In this document: positions 14,910-25,408 of the stretch, one piece after another
How the letters are laid out: each line of letters starts with the position of its first letter
How positions within the stretch are numbered: the first letter of the stretch is position 1
NCBI GenBank assembly: GCA_020636405.1
Contig: JACJXW010000007.1
Location: 673,501-737,500, forward strand
Reading direction: 5' to 3'
DNA length: 64,000 nucleotides
Source: Lewinellaceae bacterium
GTDB lineage: Bacteria > Bacteroidota > Bacteroidia > Chitinophagales > Saprospiraceae
Program-made: the position numbers and the translations under genes
Notes under the pieces: generated by a model
Databases searched by the model: none
Told to the model about the DNA's origin: nothing
The model's input: the letters and a program-made list of their open reading frames with translations, nothing else

Positions 14910-16493
14910 TTGAATATCCAAATTTCAACATACCGGCCCTGGCTCTACGCGGGCATATTGGCCCTTCTGGCGCCGGCTCTGCTGATCAACCTGGGCGAGC
15001 TGGCCTTTATCGATGACGAGAGCATCCGCGCGCTGGTAGCCCTGGAGATGAAGCTTTCCGGCAACTACATCACGCCCACCCTGCACGGGGAATATTATTA
15101 CAACAAGCCGCCTCTGTGGAACTGGATCCTTCTGCTTTTCTTTGGACTTACCGGCAAAGTCAATGAATTTACCGCCCGCATCCCCACCGTATTCTGTTTG
15201 TTGGGGTACGGCGCCACGATCTATTATTTTTTCCGCAAGCATTACAGCCGCAAAGTAGCCTTCCTGAACGCTTTTTTCTTCATTACCTGTGGCCGCGTGC
15301 TATTTTGGGACTCCATCCTTGCCCTGATCGACACCTGCTTTTCATGGGCCACCTTCACGGCATTTATGGTAGTCTATCATCATTTTCAGAAGGAGAACTG
15401 GTTAAAGCTATTCCTTTTGTCCTACTTGCTGACGGCGGCGGGTTTTCTGATGAAAGGACTGCCGGCAGTTGTTTTTCAGGGCACGACGCTTTTGGCCTAT
15501 TTCGCCTACCGTCGCCGTTTCTGGAAATTGTTTTCCTGGCAGCACGTTGTGGGGGGATTGTCCTTCCTGCTGATCGTCGGAGGTTATTATCTGATCTATC
15601 ACCAGTACAACAGCCTGGAGAATGTTTTTTCCACGCTGTTCCGGGAATCCTCAAAACGCACCGTAGTCAATTTCGGCCTCTGGAATACGATAGGGCACTT
15701 TTTTACCTTCCCTTTCGAGATGGTGTATCACTTCCTACCCTGGTCGTTGATGATCCTCTATTTTATCCACAGGGATGTACTGGCGAAACTGCGGGCCGAT
15801 AGCTTCATCACGTTCAATCTGGTCGTTTTCCTGGCCAATATACTGGTCTACTGGACGTCTCCGGAGGTCTATCCCCGTTACCTCCTGATGCTGGCGCCGC
15901 TGATCTTTTCCGCGTACATATACCTGCATGACTTTCACGAAGCGAACCGGACCTGGCAGTACCGGCTCATCAACGTTCTTTTTTTTATTTTCTGCATCGC
16001 CGCTGCGGTTCTCGCCTTTGTACCTCTTTTTGTTGAACGGCCTGAAGGGATCCCCTACCGGTACGCGGTGAGCCTGGCCGTGGGGCTTACCCTCAGCGGG
16101 CTTGCGTACCTGTACTGGCGCTGGAAGCAGGAACGCCTGCTGGTGCTGATCGCCGTGCTGCTCACCTTCAGAATAGGCTTCAACTGGTTTGTGCTGCCCG
16201 ACCGCAACGACAACGATTTCGGCGACCTCTGCCGACAGACGACCAAAGATGTAGCCGAGGAATTCAAAGGCCGGGAAATGGCCATTTACAAACAAACCCT
16301 CATGCAGCCGACCAATTCCTTTTACCTGACCAACGGGCGGGGAGCGATCGTCCCCCGTAAAAGTGATAACTTTGATAAAGATATCCTGTACATTATCGAC
16401 CCGCACGCCTACCGGGAACTGAAGTACCAAAAAGTCGGGGAATTTAAAGTGCGCCATGGAAAACTGACGTATGAGGTCGGCCTATTAAAATGA
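14910..16493 (+). CDS. GT39/GT83-type polyprenyl-phosphate sugar transferase (ArnT/PMT-like)
   Basis: About 527 aa from the TTG at 14910 (535 if TTG 14886 were used). Integral membrane protein with about a dozen helices. The first periplasmic loop holds the acidic pair (FIDDESIRALVALEMK) and YYNKPPLWNW, typical of PMT/ArnT glycosyltransferases that use a lipid-linked sugar at the outer face of the inner membrane. The next gene overlaps it by 4 bp and encodes a DPM1-like enzyme that would make such a lipid-linked sugar. Acceptor (lipid A, glycan or protein) unknown. Confidence 0.88.
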   Translation: MNIQISTYRPWLYAGILALLAPALLINLGELAFIDDESIRALVALEMKLSGNYITPTLHGEYYYNKPPLWNWILLLFFGLTGKVNEFTARIPTVFCLLGYGATIYYFFRKHYSRKVAFLNAFFFITCGRVLFWDSILALIDTCFSWATFTAFMVVYHHFQKENWLKLFLLSYLLTAAGFLMKGLPAVVFQGTTLLAYFAYRRRFWKLFSWQHVVGGLSFLLIVGGYYLIYHQYNSLENVFSTLFRESSKRTVVNFGLWNTIGHFFTFPFEMVYHFLPWSLMILYFIHRDVLAKLRADSFITFNLVVFLANILVYWTSPEVYPRYLLMLAPLIFSAYIYLHDFHEANRTWQYRLINVLFFIFCIAAAVLAFVPLFVERPEGIPYRYAVSLAVGLTLSGLAYLYWRWKQERLLVLIAVLLTFRIGFNWFVLPDRNDNDFGDLCRQTTKDVAEEFKGREMAIYKQTLMQPTNSFYLTNGRGAIVPRKSDNFDKDILYIIDPHAYRELKYQKVGEFKVRHGKLTYEVGLLK

Positions 16494-17464
16494 ATATCCC
16501 TATGTCTCTTAAATTATCAGTTGTTGTAACGGTATACAACGAAGAGCTCAATATCAGGCCACTCTTCGAGCAGCTTACTACTGCTCTTGAAGGGTTGGAT
16601 TACGAGATCGTTTACGTGGACGACGGTTCTACCGACCATACCCTCAGGGAACTGTACAGCATTCAACACCCCCGGCTCAAGGTGGTGGAATTCCGTAAAA
16701 ATTACGGACAGAGCCTGGCCCTTATGGCCGGCATTGAGCAGGCCAGAGGCGAGTTCATCGCTACCATGGACGGCGACCTGCAGAACGACCCCTCCGATAT
16801 CCCGATGATGTTGCAACTGGCAGAAGAAGGCAACTACGACATGGTGGCCGGAGAGCGGGCCAACCGCAAGGATGGCATGTTCCTGCGCAAGATTCCCAGT
16901 AAGATCGCCAATTTCATCATCCGGAAATCATCCGGAGTGCACCTGAAGGATTACGGCTGTGCCCTCCGGGTGTTCCGCGCGGATATTGCCAAAGACATGG
17001 GGATATATGGCGAGCTCCACCGGTTCATTCCGGTTTTGGCCCACCTGGAAGGCGCCCGCATCACTCAGGTGCCCGTTAAGCATCATGCGCGGGAGTTCGG
17101 CCAGTCCAAGTACGGCCTCAACCGAACCTTCAAAGTGGTCAGCGACCTGCTGCTCATGCTTTTCCTCAAAAAGTACATGCAAAAACCGATGCACCTGTTT
17201 GGCAACACCGGCGTTTTCCTGTTTGCCGTCGGTGCGCTGATCAACCTTTATCTCATCGTACTCAAAATACTCGGGCAGGACATCTGGGGCAAGCCTCTGC
17301 TCATCCTGGGCCTGATGCTGGTCATCGCCGGCATACAGCTGGTCACGATCGGCATCGTCATCGAGATACAGATGCGCACCTATTTCGAATCGCAGCAGAA
17401 GCGGCCCTACAAGATCCGCCGGGTGGTAAAAGGAGGTGTAGCGGAAGAGGTGAAAGCGGGGTGA
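16490..17464 (+). CDS. GT2 polyprenyl-phosphate sugar synthase (DPM1/ArnC/GtrB-like)
   Basis: 324 aa. The GT2 fold has SVVVTVYNEELNI, the EIVYVDDGSTDHT motif and ATMDGDLQNDPSDI (DxD-type). Two C-terminal membrane helices occur at about residues 240-262 and 272-298, as in GtrB-type enzymes. It transfers a sugar from a nucleotide donor to polyprenyl phosphate on the cytoplasmic side. The start overlaps the stop of the upstream transferase (ATGA), giving translational coupling; ATG 16502 is an alternative start. Confidence 0.92.
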   Translation: MNIPMSLKLSVVVTVYNEELNIRPLFEQLTTALEGLDYEIVYVDDGSTDHTLRELYSIQHPRLKVVEFRKNYGQSLALMAGIEQARGEFIATMDGDLQNDPSDIPMMLQLAEEGNYDMVAGERANRKDGMFLRKIPSKIANFIIRKSSGVHLKDYGCALRVFRADIAKDMGIYGELHRFIPVLAHLEGARITQVPVKHHAREFGQSKYGLNRTFKVVSDLLLMLFLKKYMQKPMHLFGNTGVFLFAVGALINLYLIVLKILGQDIWGKPLLILGLMLVIAGIQLVTIGIVIEIQMRTYFESQQKRPYKIRRVVKGGVAEEVKAG

Positions 17465-17731
17465 AGGGAGAACTTATTTCTTACTGCAATACAACTTTTG
17501 ATATGAGCAGGTGGATTGAAATGCTTGGACATGCATAGAAATGGGGAAATGCAGTCCCGAGCTCAAGCAGGGCGGACATTTCCACTGCATTTCAATACAT
17601 TTCCACGTGTTTCTTTCTTAGTGTGCTAAATGCACTTACCGAAAGGCGTAAACTTTTATAGGTTGTTACGGCGCGCAGGGGATTAATGGGCAAATTGTCC
17701 ATTATTTCACCCACTAAAAATAGAGTAAGCT

Positions 17732-18850
17732 ATGAAAAACAACCTACTCACTTTCGTTCTTCTGCTATTCAGTTCCTTCGGTGTTTTAGAAGCCCAGTCC
17801 TATGAAATTTTCGTCAGTGACGCCGGAAATTTTTCTTCCTTCTTTCAGGTCCTCAGATTCGATGCCAACGGAGAAAACGGAGAAGTGTTCACCAATGAGC
17901 AGCTGGCCTGGCCTCAGGATATTGTTATTCTGGAACACCGAAACTCCGTGATCGTATCCAACCTGAATTCGGGGAAAATCACCGAATACAACATCGATAG
18001 CGGGGAGTATCTCGGTGATTTCGCAACGGGAATAAGTGGCCCGACCAGGATGAAGATTGGCGCCGATGGTTTGTTGTATGTACTCCAATGGCAGGGCAAT
18101 GGCAGAGTACTGCGCTATGATCTGGATGGCAATTTTGTGGATACCTTTACGGATACCAATGTGACGAACAGCATCGGTTTGGACTGGGACGCCTCCGGCA
18201 ATCTCTACGTTTCTTCTTATAATGGAAGATACGTTCAGCAATTCAACAGCTCGGGAGAGAGTATGGGCCGGTTCATTACTTCCAACCTCAACGGGCCTAC
18301 GAATATCTGGTTCGATGACGAAGGCAACCTCTTCGTATCGGATTGGAATGCGGGGTCCGTCAAAAAATTTGATGCTTCCGGCAACTATATCGGGGTATTC
18401 ATTAATGGGGTAGGATCGGTTGAAGGAGTAGATTTTCTCCCGGATGGGAGCCTCCTGATCGGCGCCGGACAAAATTCATCGGTGAACAGGTATGACAGTG
18501 AAGGAAATTTTATTGAAGAATTTATTCCCCAAGGAACCCTGGGGTTGCGGCTGCCCAATGCAGTAATAATCAGAGCGCTTGGGATATCGTCCCTCCATGA
18601 GGTTCCCGAACAGGTGAATTTTATAGCCCCTTCTGTTGGTACGGAATTCAGTGTCATCGGTACGAATGCGGCCGCCGGTATTGAGTCTTTTGAAGTATAC
18701 GATGTCCAAGGGCGAATGCAGGTAAGGATTCCCTACTCCGGGAATACCACGTTCTGGAATGCTTCGGCCGTTGCGGAAGGGCTGTATCTGATCGTCGCCC
18801 GGTTGAAGGACGGGGCAGCCTGGAGCCAGAAGGTGGTGGTGAAGAAGTGA
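17732..18850 (+). CDS. T9SS-exported NHL/SMP30-like beta-propeller protein
   Basis: 372 aa. Signal peptide NLLTFVLLLFSSFGVLEAQS. Repeated blades of the form LRFDANGENGE, LRYDLDGNFVDTF, FDASGNYIGVF and YDSEGNFIEEF follow over residues about 35-280, as in NHL-type six-bladed propellers. The last about 75 residues form a T9SS type A-like domain (FEVYDVQGRMQVRIPY ... AEGLYLIVARLKDG). It should be secreted or surface-bound; ligand unknown. Monocistronic. Confidence 0.85.
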   Translation: MKNNLLTFVLLLFSSFGVLEAQSYEIFVSDAGNFSSFFQVLRFDANGENGEVFTNEQLAWPQDIVILEHRNSVIVSNLNSGKITEYNIDSGEYLGDFATGISGPTRMKIGADGLLYVLQWQGNGRVLRYDLDGNFVDTFTDTNVTNSIGLDWDASGNLYVSSYNGRYVQQFNSSGESMGRFITSNLNGPTNIWFDDEGNLFVSDWNAGSVKKFDASGNYIGVFINGVGSVEGVDFLPDGSLLIGAGQNSSVNRYDSEGNFIEEFIPQGTLGLRLPNAVIIRALGISSLHEVPEQVNFIAPSVGTEFSVIGTNAAAGIESFEVYDVQGRMQVRIPYSGNTTFWNASAVAEGLYLIVARLKDGAAWSQKVVVKK

Positions 18851-18929
18851 GCTAACGTCAGCAGTTTCTCGTGGTATAGTGCTTCCGGATTTCCGTCTTT
18901 ATTACTTCGGAATAGAGCCCTACTTCAAA

Positions 18930-18950
18930 GTCGGAAGTGGGAAGTGGGAA
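18930..18950. repeat. Three tandem heptamers GT(C/G)GGAA
   Basis: GTCGGAA-GTGGGAA-GTGGGAA in the gap after the propeller gene. The first unit is identical to the unit of the repeat at 12312. Confidence 0.75.
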
Positions 18951-19019
18951 ATATGCCCGAGTGAAATGCTTTGTGGCTTTCCTTATTTCCCTTATAAGAC
19001 AAAGTAGTAGTAAACCTGG

Positions 19020-19062
19020 CTGCCGGGTTAGGAGCACAACCGCCCTGCCCGGCAGTTTTCTT
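19020..19062 (+). terminator. Probable intrinsic terminator of the propeller gene
   Basis: Stem CTGCCGGG (19020-19027) with CCCGGCAG (19048-19055), followed by TTTTCTTT. It lies 170 bp after the stop codon. Confidence 0.6.
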
Positions 19063-19202
19063 TCCCGGCTGTCGGATCCAATCCATCCTTCTGCGCACTG
19101 TTTTGTCTAAACTGCGTCAGGAATAGTATATTTATTTCGGAGTTTGATCTGCATCGACGGATATTCGTGCTATTCTGAAACCACCTCGCTATTCACGGGC
19201 AT

Positions 19203-20678
19203 ATGATAAAAGACCTACTCCAGCACGGTTGGAAATCACAAGTGCGCTCTTCTTTCTGGCAACGCAGCCTGGCGGTTAACATCCTGCTCGGGCTTTTTGT
19301 CGTTTACCTGATGCTCAACTTTCTGGCGCTGGGTTTTTTCCTGGATGTGATACTGGCGGAGGCTTTCCCCGATGAAGATCCTTTCACCCTGTTCAATGGG
19401 TTCCTCCTCTATACCATTTTAGCGGGATTGGCGTTTCGGTTTTTCATGCAAAACTTTCCGGTGCTGGATATCCAGAACTATCTTTTGCTGCCTATTCCGA
19501 AAAGGCATCTCTTCCACTACTTGCTGATAAAATCTGTGTTCAACGTGGTGAACCTGATGCCCCTGCTGTTCATCGTTCCCTTTGCCGGGAAAGTCGTTTT
19601 TCCACAGGAAGGCAGCACATCAGGTTGGGTTTGGGTGGCCCTCCTGTTGGCTATTGTGTTGTTCAATAATTTCCTTGCCTTTTACCTGAAGCGGCAGTTT
19701 ACAGCTCACCCTTTGGCGGTAATTGGCAGCCTGGCTGGCCTTGCTGGATTGATACTGCTGGACGTTAAGGAGGTACTGCCATTGTCCGGATACTTCGCAA
19801 GCGCCGTGGGTTATGTCATCGCGCATCCGGTTGGGTTAGTCCTCGGGGCCCTTCTCGTGTTGGGTGCTTACTTTCTGACCTATGGTTTTCTTCGCCGTTA
19901 TACATACCTGGATGCTCTGGAAGGGCAGGGGCAAACCGCGAGAAGCACCCAGGGTTTTGCTGCATTGGAGCGCTTTGGTAAAGTAGGGGCTTACCTGCAG
20001 CTGGAATTGAAGCAGATCTGGCGCAACAAGCGGCCTAAAACCATGCTGGCGCTGAGCATAGTGATCCTTTTTTATCCCTTTCTGGCCATTGATGATTTCA
20101 ATCAGGGAGAAGGAATGGGTATGTTGCTTTTCATGTTTGTCCTGGCGATCGTCTTTCCGATGGCCACCTACGGCCAGTTCCTCATATCCTGGGACAGCCA
20201 TTATTTTAGCCTTATTCTTGCGCGGAGAGTATCTTTCCGGGAATACCTCGAAGGTAAGTATTATCTGTTTATATTATTGACCACCCTGACCACCACCCTT
20301 TGTCTCCTGTATGGCTTTTCCAACCGGGATGCTCTTCCTATCGTGCTGGCCGCCGGCCTGTTCAACCTGGGGGTTACTGTTTATTTCGTCCTTTTTATGG
20401 CAACCTACAATACACGCCCGGTCGACCCTACGAAGAGTGCTATGATGAATTGGGAAGGGATAGGCGCTTCCCAGTTTGTCCTGCTCCTTCCCGTTTTTCT
20501 CCTCCCATGGGGCCTGTATGCGGTGAGCAGCACACTGGTGGGTAGCTTTGGGGCGTTGGCCATCCTGGGTGGAGTAGGACTGGTGGGTATAGCGCTCCGT
20601 GGGTGGATGCTTTCGCTGATCCGGCGCCAGTTCGAAAAACGGAAATACATTTTAGCAAGCAGTTTTAAACAGAAGTAA
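19203..20678 (+). CDS. DUF5687 family membrane protein, probable ABC exporter permease
   Basis: 491 aa with about twelve membrane helices. The segment QNYLLLPIPKRHLFHYLLIKS and the later FLISWDSHYFSLILARRVSFREYLEGKYYLF are typical of DUF5687. It ends 3 bp before an ABC ATPase gene, so the two very likely form one transporter. Substrate unknown. Confidence 0.87.
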   Translation: MIKDLLQHGWKSQVRSSFWQRSLAVNILLGLFVVYLMLNFLALGFFLDVILAEAFPDEDPFTLFNGFLLYTILAGLAFRFFMQNFPVLDIQNYLLLPIPKRHLFHYLLIKSVFNVVNLMPLLFIVPFAGKVVFPQEGSTSGWVWVALLLAIVLFNNFLAFYLKRQFTAHPLAVIGSLAGLAGLILLDVKEVLPLSGYFASAVGYVIAHPVGLVLGALLVLGAYFLTYGFLRRYTYLDALEGQGQTARSTQGFAALERFGKVGAYLQLELKQIWRNKRPKTMLALSIVILFYPFLAIDDFNQGEGMGMLLFMFVLAIVFPMATYGQFLISWDSHYFSLILARRVSFREYLEGKYYLFILLTTLTTTLCLLYGFSNRDALPIVLAAGLFNLGVTVYFVLFMATYNTRPVDPTKSAMMNWEGIGASQFVLLLPVFLLPWGLYAVSSTLVGSFGALAILGGVGLVGIALRGWMLSLIRRQFEKRKYILASSFKQK

Positions 20679-20681
20679 AAC

Positions 20682-21371
20682 ATGATAAAAGCGCTCAACC
20701 TCAGGAAGCAGTACGGGAAAAACATCGTCCTGGATATTCCCGAACTTGAAATAAAGGAAGGGGTACGCTTCGGCCTGGTAGGTAATAACGGCGCCGGAAA
20801 AACGACGCTGTTCAGCTTGTTGCTGGACCTGATCCGGGCGACGAGTGGCGCCGTAGAGCTGAAGGGGCAGGATGTTGCCCGGTCGGATGATTGGAAAAGC
20901 TATACGGGTTCTTTTTTGGACGAAACCTTCCTCATCGGATTCCTTACGCCCGAGGAGTATTTTGTCTTCGTCGGAAAATTGTACGGCCTGAATGAAAGTG
21001 ATGTCTTTTCCTTTCTGAAAAGGTTTGAAGAGTTCTTTAACGGGGAGATCCTGGGGCGCGATAAGTATATACGAGACATGTCGAAGGGCAATCAGAAAAA
21101 GGTCGGAATCGCAGGCGCTCTTCTCGGCAACCCCGAAGTGATTATCCTGGATGAACCTTTCGCCAACCTCGATCCCAGCTCTCAGATACGCCTTAAAAAG
21201 CTCATTCGGGAACTGGAACAGGACAAGACCATTCTGATCTCCAGCCACGACCTGGCACACGTCACTGAGGTATGCAACCGTATCGTGGTCCTGGAAAAAG
21301 GGAAGATCATCCGGGATATCGAGGCTAATCAGGATACGCTTCGGGAACTGGAGGCTTATTTCTCCGCCTGA
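20682..21371 (+). CDS. ABC transporter ATP-binding protein
   Basis: 229 aa. Walker A GNNGAGKTT at about residues 34-42, signature MSKGNQKKVGIAGALLGNP, Walker B VIILDEPFANLD and the switch histidine in ISSHD. It belongs to the type that works with multi-helix permeases such as the DUF5687 protein encoded immediately upstream. Its 3' end overlaps the convergent cold-shock gene by 16 bp. Confidence 0.95.
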   Translation: MIKALNLRKQYGKNIVLDIPELEIKEGVRFGLVGNNGAGKTTLFSLLLDLIRATSGAVELKGQDVARSDDWKSYTGSFLDETFLIGFLTPEEYFVFVGKLYGLNESDVFSFLKRFEEFFNGEILGRDKYIRDMSKGNQKKVGIAGALLGNPEVIILDEPFANLDPSSQIRLKKLIRELEQDKTILISSHDLAHVTEVCNRIVVLEKGKIIRDIEANQDTLRELEAYFSA

Positions 21372-21571
21372 TCCGTTTCCGCTATGCGTTGGACTTCAGC
21401 TGCGTACAATCCGTACTTGTCTTCCCGAATGACGAAGCTGGCCTTGTCCCCGTCGCTTATTGTCCCCCGGAGGTTTTTGCGCTGGAAATAGAACTCCTCC
21501 CGGGTCTCCGGCACGCGGATATAACCATACCCTTTCTGCGCTAAAAAAAACTGGACGATTCCTACGGGCAT
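21356..21571 (-). CDS. Cold-shock domain protein (CspA-like)
   Basis: 71 aa from the ATG at 21571. The frame is open further up, but only this start begins right at the domain. It has the five-strand OB fold: GIVQFFLAQKGYGYIRV (usual RNP1 KGYGFI), then EEFYFQRKNL in place of the more common DIFVHFS of RNP2, and GDKASFVIREDKYGLYAAEV. A single-strand nucleic-acid-binding role is expected. RNP2 is altered, so RNA affinity may differ. Confidence 0.8.
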   Translation of the reverse strand: MPVGIVQFFLAQKGYGYIRVPETREEFYFQRKNLRGTISDGDKASFVIREDKYGLYAAEVQRIAETDQAEK

Positions 21572-21668
21572 AAACGACCTGAGCTGTTTGAGCCTGTAAG
21601 TTAGGGCGTAACTCGAAGTTACTCCCAACTTCAGGGCGCTTTTTATTCCGCGAAACGCTCTAAAGCTC

Positions 21669-21676
21669 TACCTTTG
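21669..21676 (+). promoter_or_regulatory. -7 promoter box of lpxD
   Basis: TACCTTTG matches TAnnTTTG and ends 26 bases before the ATG at 21703. No clear -33 TTG at the right distance. Confidence 0.55.
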
Positions 21677-21702
21677 AAGCCAACATTCAAAAATAGCGCA
21701 GC

Positions 21703-22638
21703 ATGCAGTTTGCAAACCCCATTCCGGTTAAGGAAATAGCCGCAAAGATCGGCGCCCGGATCATTGGCGACGACAGCCTGATGGCTACCGGTATCAACGA
21801 GATCCATCAGGTGCGCAAGGGCGACATCACCTTTGTAGATGTGAAAAAGTACTTCGATAAATCCCTTAAGTCCGATGCCTCCATTATCATCCTCAATGAA
21901 AAGGTGAAATGCCCGAAAGGCAAGGCGCTCTTATGGTGTGACAACCCTTTCGAAGCGTATAACAGCATTGTGCTGGAGCATCGCCCTTTCCGGCCGCTAT
22001 CCACCACCATTAGCGACACGGCCGAGATCCATCCCACGGCCATCATCGAACCCAATGTTGTTATCGGACATCATGTGACGATCGGCGCCAATACGCATAT
22101 ACAGGCCAATGTGACGATCGCTGAGCATGTCATCATCGGAAATGATGTGGTCATACAGTCCGGAGCGGCAATCGGCACCGATGCTTTTTACTTTAAGCGT
22201 ACCGAAGAGGGCTACCTGCCATGGCGGTCCGGCGGGCGGGTGATCATCGAGGATAAGGTTCGTATCGGGGCAGGTTGTACGATCAATAAAGGCGTTTCTG
22301 GTGATACGGTGATCGGCGCCGGCACCAAGATCGATTGCCAGGTACACATTGGCCATGATGTGGTGGTGGGGAAAAACTGCCTCTTCGCGGCTCAGGTAGG
22401 TATCGGCGGAAATACCGTAGTTGGCGATGAAGTCATCATCTACGGACAGGCGGGGATATCACACAATGTAACAATAGGCAACAAAGTAATTATACACGCC
22501 AAATCGGGTGTGTCAAAAAGCCTGGAGGAAGGGAAGTCTTATTTCGGCTATCCGGCGAATGAAGCGAGGACCATGTATAAGGAACTGGCGGCGCTGCGGC
22601 ACCTGCCGACGTTCTTTGCCAATTATTACGAAAAGTAA
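21703..22638 (+). CDS. lpxD: UDP-3-O-acylglucosamine N-acyltransferase
   Basis: 311 aa. The N-terminal uridine-binding domain (residues about 1-100, VKEIAAKIGARIIGDDSL) is followed by a left-handed beta-helix of hexapeptide repeats (AEIHPTAIIEPNVVIGHHVTIGANTHI). The catalytic-site stretch is KIDCQVHIGHDVVVGKNCLFAA, with GVSGDTVIGAGTKID before it. Third step of lipid A synthesis. It stands alone; lpxA/fabZ are not adjacent. Being slightly shorter than the enterobacterial enzyme (about 340 aa) is usual for the family. Confidence 0.93.
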   Translation: MQFANPIPVKEIAAKIGARIIGDDSLMATGINEIHQVRKGDITFVDVKKYFDKSLKSDASIIILNEKVKCPKGKALLWCDNPFEAYNSIVLEHRPFRPLSTTISDTAEIHPTAIIEPNVVIGHHVTIGANTHIQANVTIAEHVIIGNDVVIQSGAAIGTDAFYFKRTEEGYLPWRSGGRVIIEDKVRIGAGCTINKGVSGDTVIGAGTKIDCQVHIGHDVVVGKNCLFAAQVGIGGNTVVGDEVIIYGQAGISHNVTIGNKVIIHAKSGVSKSLEEGKSYFGYPANEARTMYKELAALRHLPTFFANYYEK

Positions 22639-22657
22639 AAGGCGGTTTTACGGCCTG

Positions 22658-23002
22658 TCACCGCTTGTTCACGCGCTGGGTCGTAATGATCTGGTTGTCC
22701 GCTCCGAGCAGTTGAACGAGGTACATGCCCCGGGGCAGATCGCCGACGTAGTACTTTTCACCGTCAACGGCATCAAAGTTCTTCATTTGGCGCCCGACGA
22801 GGTTGAACACCGCTACGTGCCTCACTACCTCATTCTTGGTAATGCCGATGTAATCAATAGCAGGGTTGGGAAAGATCTGGAGGTCAACTTTTTCTTTATT
22901 ATTCTGAGGCTTAATGGTCAGACGGTCACTGAAACTCGTTTGAGAATAGGCGACAGAGAGGCTGAACACGAACAAAAACAGAAAGAGTAAAGAATGCTTC
23001 AT
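22658..23002 (-). CDS. Mini T9SS protein: signal peptide plus sorting domain only
   Basis: 114 aa. Signal peptide LLFLFLFVFSLSVAYSQ at residues 5-21. After about 20 polar residues the type A sorting domain begins (LQIFPNPAIDYIGI), continues through HVAVFNLVGRQM and ends LPRGMYLVQLLGADNQII. There is no passenger domain. It may be a genuine small surface protein, or the remnant of a larger one that lost its cargo. Convergent with lpxD. Confidence 0.82.
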   Translation of the reverse strand: MKHSLLFLFLFVFSLSVAYSQTSFSDRLTIKPQNNKEKVDLQIFPNPAIDYIGITKNEVVRHVAVFNLVGRQMKNFDAVDGEKYYVGDLPRGMYLVQLLGADNQIITTQRVNKR

Positions 23003-23152
23003 ATAACCGGAGTTTTTAAGTAAGGACTGTATGCACGAGCAAAATACATGAATAATTCTAACAATACAAGCGGCATGTTAACACTTTATAAAAAGTTTAA
23101 CATGTTTTTTATACTAAACTCCAAAATCCAGCGATAGGTTTAGCGGTTATGC

Positions 23153-23198
23153 GGCAAAAAGTGTTGTTTTTCCTGTAGAACCCACAACACTTTTTGCC
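23153..23198 (-). terminator. Intrinsic terminator of thrS
   Basis: Perfect 15-bp stem GGCAAAAAGTGTTGT (23153-23167) with 23184-23198, loop of 16 bases. It lies 14 bp after the thrS stop. The T-rich 3' arm on the minus strand (ending CTTTTTGCC) serves as part of the stem rather than a free U tract. Confidence 0.65.
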
Positions 23199-23211
23199 TG
23201 CCGGACAATTA

Positions 23212-25140
<1,929 letters not shown>

Positions 25141-25156
25141 ATTTGATCAGTTTTGC

Positions 25157-25183
25157 CTATTGCTCCCTACGAACGGGCAATAG
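25157..25183 (-). promoter_or_regulatory. Hairpin in the thrS leader
   Basis: The mRNA (minus strand) can form a 9-bp stem, CTATTGCCC against GG(A)GCAATAG with one bulge, and an eight-base loop GTTCGTAG. It lies 16 bp upstream of the ATG. The loop contains UCGUA, as in the anticodon loop of tRNA-Thr(CGU). Possible autoregulatory operator by analogy with E. coli thrS; not proven. Confidence 0.4.
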
Positions 25184-25317
25184 AAATAGTTCATTTAGTA
25201 GTGATCAAAAAACAAATTCTCCCAGAGGCTTTGAAGAAGCAGATCGTTTTTGGCCGTATGGCCTTTCATAGGGCACTAGTTCTTCAAACCGTCGAACTTG
25301 TTTTTTGAAGAAGGCTG

Positions 25318-25325
25318 CAAAATTA
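25318..25325 (-). promoter_or_regulatory. -7 promoter box, probable thrS promoter
   Basis: TAATTTTG on the minus strand, about 178 bp upstream of the thrS start codon. No -33 TTG at the expected distance. Confidence 0.4.
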
Positions 25326-25408
25326 GGTGTTTTTTGGGTGGGAAGGGAATTTTGGGTTGGGAAAGTTCGGAGTGGAGGGGATGCAAAAAAATGCCTGCGC
25401 TATCTGCC

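Larger units (their letters stand above)
18851..19202. other. Intergenic region with heptamer repeat and terminator
   Basis: 352 bp without a gene. It contains three tandem heptamers at 18930-18950 (GTCGGAA, GTGGGAA, GTGGGAA) and the terminator at 19020-19062. Confidence 0.55.
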
